Positions 1-8,227 of a stretch of DNA of 16,360 nucleotides are shown here, piece after piece (within the stretch, counting starts at the first letter, position 1; every line of letters starts with the position of its first letter). The DNA is taken from assembly GCA_027604505.1 (NCBI GenBank), contig JADIIX010000277.1, positions 1 to 16,360 of the forward strand, in the 5' to 3' direction. The notes beneath the pieces are model-generated. The model saw only the letters and a list, made by a program, of their open reading frames with translations. It ran no database searches and was not told the DNA's origin. The DNA comes from Gonapodya sp. JEL0774. Taxonomy: Eukaryota > Monoblepharomycota > Monoblepharidomycetes > Monoblepharidales > Gonapodyaceae. Position numbers and translations under genes: made by a program.

Positions 1-540
1 CGAGAGTGCTTGATCAGCCTGCGTTTTGCTCACCGCCATTCAGCCTGGATGCTCTTTGAGCTCTGCTTCCAGACCTTATACCCATTCCTGCTTCTCTTCA
101 ACATTCTATCGTTATTCGCGTCAGCGAATATATGGCGTTTCGTGCTATGGATGGACATTTTCATTCTGGTTGGATTGGTGAGGTCGATTGTACCTCTGAT
201 CATCACTCGCCGCCCAGAGTTCCTCCTCTTCTTCGGATATACCTTTCTGTACATGGGTGGGCTTTTGATGGCGAAGATGCAAGCGCTGGTCCTGGTGTGG
301 CACACGACATGGGGCACTTCGCCCAGAGCGGAGAAGGCTCTCACGAGGCTGACCGACCACGGACTCATTCTTCTTTGGTTAGCAGCCATTGCGGGTTCTT
401 TTGCCTACAGTGTGGTACACTTTGTCCGTTCTGGACTACCTTTTGGACCGGCGTACTATATTGGTACTGTTTTTGCGGGAGTGATGGTCGTCGGATGGAT
501 TGCTGGATACTTGTTCCTAAATTATCGCCCTAGAAGATAG
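1..540 (+). CDS. C-terminal part of a GT2-family polysaccharide synthase (hyaluronan/chitin synthase-like), 5' truncated by the window edge
   Basis: The reading frame is open from base 1 and ends with TAG at 538-540, giving 179 residues of a larger protein; no ATG near the edge is a convincing start. The sequence is strongly hydrophobic, with about five membrane segments (roughly residues 16-40, 47-69, 73-99, 117-140 and 148-172). A WGTSPR motif lies at about residues 104-109. A W-G-T-S/T motif after membrane segments is typical of the C-terminal half of hyaluronan synthase-like and chitin-synthase-like processive GT2 enzymes, where it follows the QxxRW region. The catalytic domain would lie left of the window. 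The inferred role is synthesis and extrusion of a cell-surface polysaccharide at the plasma membrane; the exact polymer cannot be told. It converges on the minus-strand kinase gene that ends at 1035. It could also be another multi-pass GT2 subfamily. Confidence 0.6.
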   Translation, partial: RECLISLRFAHRHSAWMLFELCFQTLYPFLLLFNILSLFASANIWRFVLWMDIFILVGLVRSIVPLIITRRPEFLLFFGYTFLYMGGLLMAKMQALVLVWHTTWGTSPRAEKALTRLTDHGLILLWLAAIAGSFAYSVVHFVRSGLPFGPAYYIGTVFAGVMVVGWIAGYLFLNYRPRR

Positions 541-1034
541 AACTAAGATGTTTCTGCTCCACCGAAGTACTTTGTCAATAATTTAATACAGGCTAAATAT
601 TTGGAAGTGTCGAGGATGCTGCTCGCTCCGTGTTCAAGGTTATAAGGTGTACACACTCCATGGCTCCCGTGGCATGCGGAGCAAACGCCGGAATGACGTC
701 GAGGCGTGGTGTGTAGGTATACCTCGTCCCAGGCGGCTGCTTCGATGCTCGCCCCACATCGCATGTGCTTATCAAGGGTGTTTGTACACCACGACGTTTA
801 CCTGCAGGTCAAAGGCCCATCGCACAGGATTCAAACCATTTACCATACAAAACACGGGCGACGACAGTTGCATCACGTGACAGTACCGTTACTCCCTGAC
901 TGCTATTTTGTTGAGTTTAGTTGAATGATCCCGACTTATCCTGTTATCCTGCTATTCTGTTATCGATAAGCCCACGCTGATAAAACCTAAAGCGCTGGCC
1001 GGCCGAAGACATTCTACAAGGTAGACTTAGAGCT
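541..1034. other. Intergenic region between two convergent genes
   Basis: About 490 bp lie between the stop of the GT2 gene and the stop of the kinase-LRR gene, so the stretch should hold both 3' untranslated regions. I see no convincing ORF, tRNA or repeat array. There is a CACGTG hexamer at about 875-880 and a short repetition of ctgttatc-like words at about 940-965. Neither supports a firm call. Confidence 0.5.
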
Positions 1035-4000
1035 TTACACTTCAATTGTGCGCCTGGCATTCGCAAGGGCACTGAATGCCGCTTCCCCCGAGTAAGTGAT
1101 GGAGTTCCCTGTGTTCGCCGGTTCGCGCGCGTGGTGGATGACGTGGTAAGTGGGAAGGAAGAGAAGGCAACAAACATGTCCATAAGACCTTGATTTGGGG
1201 CATGCACGCGTCCCAACAAACACACATCACGACATCAGAACACTCACAGCGCACATCCAGACTCGTCAGTGTGGTGTTGCTCTTGAGCGCCTCGGCAAGC
1301 GCCTTGGCACCGTCATCGCCGATCTCGTTCTCTGTGTTGTGTCATTTTCGAAGGGACCAGCGGCACCATAATGGGGGGCAAGAGTGACCATTTGACCTTG
1401 ATTCGGACGTACAGAAACAAACACACATCAGGATATCAGGACACTCACTGCCGAGATTCAGGCTCATCAGTGTGGTGTTGCTCTTGAGCGCCTCGGCGAG
1501 CGCCTTGGCACCGTCATCGCCGATATTGTTGTCTGTGTCGTGTCATTTTCGAAGGGACCAGCGGCACCAGAATGGGGGGCAAGAGTGATCATATGACCTT
1601 GATTCGGGGCGTGCACGCGTCCAAACAAACACATATCACGACATCAGGACACTTGCATTGGAGATCCAGGCTCGTTAGTGTGGTGTTGCTCTTGAGCGCC
1701 TCGGCGAGCGTCTTGGCACCGTCTGCGCCGATCTTGTTGTCTGTGTCGTGTCATTTTCGAAGGGACCAGCGGCACCAGAGTGGGGGGCAAGAGTGACCAT
1801 ATGACCTTGATTCGTGCGTGCACAAACAAACACACATCAGGACATCAGGACACTCACCATACAGATCCAGGCTCGTTAGTGTGGTGTTTCTCTTGAGCGC
1901 CTCGGCGAGCGCCTTTGCACCGTCATCGCCAATCCAGTTCCCTGTGTCGTGTCATTTCCAGAGAGACCAGCGGCACCAGAGTGGGCACAAGTGACCATAT
2001 GACCTTGATTCGGGCGTGCACGCGTCCAAACAAACACAAATCAGGACATCGGTTCACTCACTTCTCAGATTAAGACCCGTCAACGTGGTGTTCCTCTTGA
2101 GCGCCTCAATGAGCGCCTTGGCACCGTCATCGCCGATCCCGTTGTCTGTGTCATTTTCAAAAGGGACCAGCGGCACCAGAGTGGGGGGCAAGAGTGACCA
2201 TATGACCTTGATTCGGGTGTGCACAAACAAACACACATCAGGACATCAGGACACTCACTCGCCAGTTCAAGACTCGTCAGTGTCGTGTTTCTCTTGAGTG
2301 CCTCGGCGAGCGCCTTGGCACCGTCATCGTAGATTTTGTTGACTGTGTGATTTTCGAAGGGACCAGCGGCACCAGAATGGCGGGCAAGAGTGACCATTTG
2401 ACCTTGATTCGGGCGTACAGAAACAAACACACATCAGGAGATCAGGACACTCACATCCCACATCCAGATACGTCAGCGCGGTGTTGGTCTTGAGAGCCTC
2501 GACGAGCGCCTTGGCACCGTCAGCGCCGATCTTGTTTTCTGTGTCGTGTCATTTTCGAAGGGTACAGGGGCACAGAGTGGGGGCAAGAGTGACCATACCT
2601 TGATTCGGGCGTGCACAAACAAACACACATCAGGACATCAGGAGACTCACGGTAGAGATCCAGGTACGTCAGTGTGGTGTTTCTCTTGAGCGCCTCGGCG
2701 AGCGCGATGGCACCGTCAGCGCCGATCTCGTTGTCTGTGTCATTTTCGAAGGGTACAGGGGCACAGAGTGGGGGCAAGAGTGACCATACCTTGATTCGGG
2801 CGTGCAAAACCAAACACACATCAGGACATCGGTTCACTCACTTCTCAGTTTAAGACTCGTCAGTGTGGTGTTTCTCTTGAGCGCCTCGGCGAGCGCCTTG
2901 GCACCGTCATCGCCGATCTTGTTTTCTGTGTCGTGTCATTTTCGAAGGGACCAGCGGCACCAGAATGGGGGGCAAGAGTGACCATATGACCTTGATTCGT
3001 GCGTGCACAAACAAACACACATCAGGACATCAGGACACTCACCGTACAGATGCAGGCTCGTTAGTGTGGTGTTTCTCTTGAGCGCCTCGGCGAGCGCCTT
3101 TGCACCGTCATCGCCAATCCAGATGCCTGTGTCATGTCATTTCCAGAGGGACCAGCGGCACCAGAATGGGGGGCAAGAGCGACCGATCATATAACCTTGA
3201 TTCAGGCGTCCACGCGTCCAAACAAACACAAACCAGGACATCAGGACACTCACCATACAGATTCAGGCTCATCAGTGAGGTGTTGCTCTTGAGCGCCTGG
3301 GCGAGCGCCTTGGCGAGCGCCTCGGTACCGTCTGCGCCGATATTATTATCTGTGTCGTGTCATTTTCGAAGGGACCAGCGGCACCAGAATGGGGGGCAAG
3401 AGTGACCATTTGACCTTGATTCGGACGTACAGAAACAAACACACACCAGGACATCAGGACACTCACTGCCGAGATTCAGGCTCATCAGTGTGGTGTTGCT
3501 CTTGAGCGCCTCGGCGAGCGCCTTGGCACCGTCATCGCCGATCGAGTTGTCTGTGTCGTGTCATTTTCGAAGGGACAAGCGGCACCAGAATGGAGGGCAA
3601 GAGCGACCGATAATATGACCTTGATTCAGGCGTCCACGCGTCCCAACAAACACACATCCGGATATCAGGACACTCACAGCAGAGAGTCAGACTTGTCAGT
3701 GTGTTGTTGCCTCGGAGCGCCTCGGCGAGCGCCCTCGCACCGTCAGCGCCGATATTGTTCCCTGTGTCGTGTCATTTTCGAAGGGACCAGCGGCACCAGA
3801 GTGGGGGCAAGAGTGATCATATGACCTTGATTCGGGGCGTGCACGCATCCAAACAAACACATATCACGACATCAGGACACTTGCATTGGAGATCCAGGCT
3901 CGTTAGTGTGGTGTTTCTCTTGAGCGCCTCGGCGAGCGCCTTGGCACCGTCATCGCCAATCTCGTTGTCTGTGTCGTGTCATTTTCGAAGGGACCAGCGG

Positions 4001-6644
4001 CACCAGAGTGACCATATGACCTTGATTCGCCGTGCAAACAAAAATACATCAGGACATCAGGACACTCACAACACAGATTCAGATTTGTCAGTGCCGTGTT
4101 GCTCTTGAGCGCCTTGGCACCGTCAGCGCCGATCGTGTGGTCTATATCATGTCATTTTCGAAGGGACCAGCGGCACCATAGTGGGGGGGAGGAGTGACCA
4201 TGGACCCGCGGCAAGAGGAAAAAGTGGAAGATGTGGGAACGACGGACGGTGATTGGAAGATGGGAAGTGAGTGAGTGGTGGGGAAAGTGAGTAAACGCAC
4301 ACACGTGGAACGTGGGCACGTGGTAAAGATGGGCGGGAAGTGGAAGTGTGTAGGCAAGCTCGCCAAAACACGCTCAGTACTAACTTACGGCTCAGGTCCA
4401 GCTCTTGTGGTGGCCCATTGTACAGTAGCAGAAGTACATCTTGCAATTCATTAGGTAACATCTTCTCCTGAGCTGTGAGTTGCCGGGGTGTTCTCACACG
4501 ACGCGCTCGTTCTTCGACGAGTGCTTGAGGCCTTTGCTGCTCAGCTAGCATTGCCTTGAGCTGTCGAGCGTCCTCCTCCGCCTTCCGTCGCTTCGCCTCT
4601 GCCTCTTGCATCTTCTCCTCATACTCCACCCTGGCGCGCTCTCGCAGTTCGAATTCCGCCTTGCCACGCTCACGATCTCGTGCTTCCAACTGTGCAACAA
4701 CTCTGGCTTCGGTTTCCCTCTCAATATTGGCCCGTTCTTGCGCCGACAAAGTTCCACCATCCTCAATGTCTTGATCGGGAAAGCTTCCCGGCAAAGACCA
4801 CGCATACCGCGAGGTGGAAGAAGAGAGTACAACACCAGAGTCAGCACGTGCCGATGCCGACGGAAGCCGGCTCGGAATCTGGGGCCCGCTCAGGTGGGGA
4901 TATGCTTTCTTGAGGTCGGCTATAATTGTTGCAAATGTAGGCCGCCCCTCGGTTACACTATCCCAGCACCTCTTAACAAGGTCTTTTATTGGCTCGGGCA
5001 TAGTGACAATGGCAATCCTTTCGTTCTCCGGAATGCCATCAAGGTCCTCATACTCGTCGAGATCCGGTCGCTCGCCCTTTTCAACAATTGGGACCACGGC
5101 ATCCTCCAGCACGTCGCAAAATGGGACTTGCAGTGTATACATTTCGTACACTGTCATGGCGAAGGCGTAAACATCTGATTTCTCCGATAACCTTGGTCGT
5201 CTTGCAAAGAGCTCAGGGGCCATCCACCTCCGTGTTCCTGGCCGAGCAACTTTACTGAGGATGGAAACTCGAGTAGCAACGGTGGCAAACCCAAAATCTG
5301 CGACAAGTGCATTCCCCAGATCGTCCACGAGAACGTTCACGGCCTTGAGATCACAGTGAAGGATTCCTCTTCCGTGAAGGTACTCCATGGCGCAAGCAAT
5401 GTCAAACGCAAGTTCGACTCTGTCCGCATGCGGATACGCTGTAAGATAGGCAAGGAGGTTGCCGTTTCGCATATAAGGTGAAACCATGAAGGGAGGAGTT
5501 GCTTGAAGGTTTGCACCAAAGAGTTGTAAAATGTTGGGGTGACGAAGACGTGACCAACGCTCAACCTCGCTACGAAGAAGCTTCAATAGAACACTGATAT
5601 GGGTTGTCCTTCTTTTATGCAGTATTTCGAGTGAGAAGGAGCACTTACAGCTTTCAACTTCTCATCAGGATGCTTGACCACCAAGCACTTCACTGCAACT
5701 TTCCGCGTCCCGCCCCACGTGCCACGGTAGACTTCTCCAAACCCGCCTGAAGCGAAGGGGGAAGGCTCTCGGACAATGGCAGACTCAACAATATACCAGT
5801 GGTCCTCATCAAGGTCTAGTTTGGAAACACGGGAGATCGACTTTCGGGCCTTGGTAAGAAGGTCACGTTCGGTTGGAGTGAGAGAGCCAATGTTGAGGGT
5901 TGCCTGTATTGTTCTGAGAATCTCCATCATCTGCCCACCCTGAGCATGGGTAAGTTCAAGCTTTGCGAGGACGGTGGTGTCGTTCTTGAGCAGCTGCTCG
6001 AGTGCCTCCTGCGCAGTATTCTCGGCCGCGTTGCGGTCAGCGTCGTTCTCGGTGGCCCATTTGTCGATGTTCAGCACCGCTGCAAGCTTTCCAGAGGCAT
6101 ATCGTTGGTGTTACCCTCAGTGACGTAGGGAAAGAAACAAACACACAAACCTGAAAGTCGTCTACCATAGTGTGGAGTCTGTTGTCGTACTCTTCCAGTT
6201 CTTTCCTAGTCCCACTGCTGTTGAGCACGCGGTACCACTTGGGCTTCCCCTTGACCGTCTCAAGGAAGTGGGCAACCTCTTCAAGAAACCTAGGCGGACA
6301 CATATAAATGATCGCAAGGGACCGCAAGTGGAGGATACGCACTCAGTAAACTTGATTGCATGGCCGCGGAGGGGTTCCCGAAGTGACCGGTTTTCGGCAA
6401 GCATGCGGTCTGCAATCGCCTTGACGAGCAGGGAGCAGCGGCTGGCTAGACGCACTACAAGCTCTTTGTTGTCTTTGAAGTCCTTTGCGACGGTGTAGAC
6501 TGCGCGTAGACTTTCAGCACAGGCTCCAAACACTGGGATGTTGGAGAGCTTGCTGGCGACCTCCAGCACAGCAGCCACGCCATCAAGCAGGTTGGAGGCC
6601 ACCTTGGGATCCACAGCTTTGAAAACACCGCCGCGGGCCTGCAT
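1035..6644 (-). CDS. Predicted receptor-like protein: MLKL_NTD-like helical bundle, TKL protein kinase, coiled coil and 15 RI-type leucine-rich repeats (20 exons)
   Basis: Exons (transcript order): 6343-6644, 6151-6289, 5649-6086, 4389-5580, 4070-4141, 3885-3968, 3678-3761, 3467-3550, 3254-3349, 3043-3126, 2842-2925, 2651-2734, 2455-2538, 2259-2342, 2062-2145, 1858-1941, 1657-1740, 1449-1532, 1248-1331, 1035-1108. All phases agree, giving 3405 nt and 1134 residues. Residues about 15-160 read as two amphipathic helical halves resembling the MLKL_NTD/HeLo-like bundle of fungal TKL proteins. The kinase spans about 251-523: glycine loop GGFGEVYRG, VAVK lysine at 280, HCDLKxxN with catalytic Asp370, DFG at 388-390 and APE at 414-416, so it should be active. 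A charged coiled coil covers about 574-654. LRRs fill 691-1110, followed by a degenerate 24-residue cap. Known in the families: MLKL_NTD/HeLo bundles can act on membranes, and TKL kinases and LRRs occur in sensing proteins. Inferred: a cytosolic immune or allorecognition receptor. The start ATG at 6644 is the first one in frame; an upstream coding exon cannot be excluded. Acceptors at 6087 and 5581 are AAG. Confidence 0.75.
1248..4141 (-). repeat. Tandem exon-intron array: 15 units of one 84-nt LRR exon plus a 101-127 nt intron
   Basis: The segment repeats with a period of about 196-212 bp. Each unit holds one LRR exon followed by an intron that begins GTGAGTGTCCTGATG and ends in an AATGACAC..CAG-like acceptor. 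Thirteen exons are exactly 84 nt (28 codons). The one at 4070-4141 is 72 nt and the one at 3254-3349 is 96 nt, both still multiples of three. All introns interrupt a codon after its first base (phase 1), so any exon can be lost or gained without shifting the frame. Every exon is open in this frame. The residue consensus is x-N-x-I-G-D/A-D-G-A-K-A-L-A-E-A-L-K-x-N-T-T-L-T-x-L-x-L-x, the ribonuclease-inhibitor/NLRC class of LRR. Introns here are about twice as long as the gene's first three introns (53, 64 and 68 nt) and are nearly as conserved as the exons. Confidence 0.9.
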
Positions 6645-6910
6645 TCCGCCGCTTTTCGGGGAAACTCGGTAGTGTTGAGAGGAGTGAAAGCCACGGTTGG
6701 GGTGCTTCGGTCACACCTTTGGACAGTCAACTCCTGGGTCTTGTCAAACAAGCCATACATAAATTTAGCTCTTTCCTCAAAGTGCAGGTGACAGTGTGCT
6801 CACCTTGAGTAGAGGCCAAGGGAATAACTTTTGGAGAAGGTTTGGCAGAAGGTTACGGAAGAAGTTTGTAGAAGAAGACGTGGAAGGAAGAAGGTCGTGA
6901 CAATTCTCCA
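6645..6910 (-). promoter_or_regulatory. Probable core promoter and 5' leader of the kinase-LRR gene, with a possible 5'UTR intron
   Basis: Read on the minus strand, about 6825-6900 is rich in CTTCTTC-type pyrimidine runs, a common feature just upstream of transcription starts in filamentous fungi. Downstream, ACTCAAG|GTGAGC at 6803/6804 is a good 5' splice donor, and candidate acceptors lie between it and the ATG at 6644. The leader may therefore be spliced. An ATG at 6760 lies inside this putative intron and opens a frame that does not match the downstream exon. This is inference from base composition and splice consensus only. Confidence 0.35.
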
Positions 6911-7018
6911 TTATACCGTGTACGGATTCCAGACGTCAATCATGCGATCAATCCATTGGCTGAATTGTTTCAGTCGCTCCAGAGGAAGAGTTCGAAGATT
7001 CCACTCACAGATTTCTTT
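6911..7018 (-). pseudogene. Orphan terminal-exon-like ORF (35 codons) without an identifiable upstream part
   Basis: On the minus strand a possible acceptor GTGGACAG at 7019-7026 is followed by 35 open codons and TAA at 6911-6913. The peptide has protein-like composition (for example LERLKQFSQWIDRMIDVW, an amphipathic helix) and looks like the tail of a gene. Upstream sequence on the same strand enters the GATGGG minisatellite, where no further coding exon is visible. It may be the remnant of a gene destroyed by repeat insertion, or a chance ORF. I do not recognise the family. Confidence 0.25.
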
Positions 7019-7084
7019 CTGTCCACATTTGCCGCGATCCAAGTGATGGATTGGTTGGGTCCGGTCTCTCACTAAGGAAACGAG

Positions 7085-7660
7085 ATGTGATGGATATGGG
7101 ATGACGATTCTGAATCTTTTGGAAATCGGAATTCAGGATGGGGATGGGGATGGGGATGGAACTTTTCGAGACTTGTCGGTGAGTGTTTGAAGGATTGGAT
7201 GGGCATGGGATGGGGATGGAGATGCGAATGGAGCTTTCGAGACTTTTCGGTGAGTCTTTGAAGGATGGGGATGGGATCTGTATTCTGGAAATTACGAAAT
7301 CTCTCTCAGGATGTGGGATGAGGATGGGATGAGAGATTCTGAACTTTTGGACATCTCTTTCAGGATGGGGATGCGATGGGATGGGATGAGGATGGGATCA
7401 GAGATTCTGAAACTTTGCGAGATTCATCCGGGATGGGGATGGGGATGAAGATGGGATGGGATCTGGATTCTGAAACTTTACGAAATCTCATTCAGGATAT
7501 GGGATGAGGATGGGATGAGGATGGGATTGAAGATTCTGAAACTTTTGGAAATCTCTTTCAGGATGGGGATGAGGATGGGATGGGAAGGGAATGGAGTGGA
7601 ACTTTCGAGACTTTCAGGTGAGTGTTTGAAGGATGGGATAGGCATGGGATGGGCTTGGGT
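7085..7660 (+). repeat. GATGGG minisatellite, plus-oriented copy
   Basis: The stretch consists of degenerate GGGATG/GGGGATG runs separated by two kinds of spacer. One contains GATTCTGAAACTTTTGG followed by AAATCTCTTTCAGGATG. The other contains GGAACTTTTCGAGACTT followed by CGGTGAGTGTTTGAAGG. Spacers of the second kind occur at both ends and those of the first kind in the middle, so the array has internal order and a unit length of roughly 55-75 bp. Open frames across it are by-products of the repeat. Inverted relatives occur at 10557-10872 and about 13290-13460. Confidence 0.85.
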
Positions 7661-8009
7661 TGGGATGGCCAGTGGGAAGTTTGAGTTCTTGGGTGCGGTG
7701 GTCGTGTGGTTCGTACATTACGGGTGCATGCGGTGGCGCAGTCACAAAGTCGCCCTCCCTTTCGAGATTGGACACCTTCGAGATGGAAGGCACTGACCAG
7801 ACTACCACACTGTTCAAATGGAGGGATATCCTGGAGCCGCGCAAAAATTCTGGCCTTCCATTCATTCCCCATATACTTACCATGTATCAAGACAGATGTT
7901 GGAGGGCGCCTCTACGTCGACTTCTCGCAGATCGAGGAGAAGGGTTATAGACAATTTCTTGGGAACAACTCCTCAAGAGCGTGAAGGATCTCAACGGGGA
8001 CGGTGGCAT
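7661..8009 (+). pseudogene. Possible decayed coding region, unrecognised
   Basis: Between the minisatellite and the TGATAC repeats, short protein-like stretches occur in different plus-strand frames. One begins with the ATG at about 7782 and reads through TTLFKWRDILEPRK. A second contains GGRLYVDFSQIEEKGYRQF at about 7893-7950. A third contains LLKSVKDLNGDGGIFDD just downstream. No splice pair that I can find joins them without a stop, so frameshift decay is more likely than an intact gene. The family is not recognised, and chance cannot be excluded. Confidence 0.2.
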
Positions 8010-8135
8010 CTTTGATGATACCCAGAGTATCAAAACTTGATACTCACAGAACAGCAATATGATACTCACTTAGCAGGCATGATACGATGTGATCACGATA
8101 ACACACGGTATGATACTGTTGATACTCAATATATG
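8010..8135 (+). repeat. Cluster of TGATAC repeats with a perfect hairpin
   Basis: The word TGATAC, often as TGATACTCAC, occurs about six times in 125 bp. At 8025-8045 GAGTATCAA and TTGATACTC form a perfect 9-bp inverted repeat around a 3-nt spacer. The function is unknown. The cluster lies about 90-200 bp downstream of the Fic-like gene's stop. Confidence 0.6.
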
Positions 8136-8227
8136 GAAGTGTTCTGTATATGCCACGCAGAAATGCATATATATCTTTTTCTTTTCGTCAGTGCATACAC
8201 GCAAGTCTTCAAGATTCCTTCAGCAGC

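Noticed and set aside
780-880. Possible minus-strand tRNA suggested by a B-box-like GGTTTGAATCC
   Set aside because: The T stem does not pair around it, and no A box or acceptor stem is found at the right distance.
1035-1254. Separate small minus-strand ORFs starting near 1223-1254
   Set aside because: They are the last LRR intron read through into the terminal exon; only the part from 1108 to 1035 fits the LRR frame.
1248-4141. CRISPR-like or satellite interpretation of the 205-bp periodicity
   Set aside because: Exon phase, length and LRR consensus in every unit explain the period as a coding exon array.
6455-6760. ATG at 6760 as the start of the kinase-LRR gene
   Set aside because: Its frame differs from that of the helical-bundle exon, no clean splice pair joins them, and it lies inside the putative 5'UTR intron.
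7515-7890. ORFs on both strands in the GATGGG region
   Set aside because: They encode low-complexity Met/Gly or His/Pro/Ser strings dictated by the repeat.
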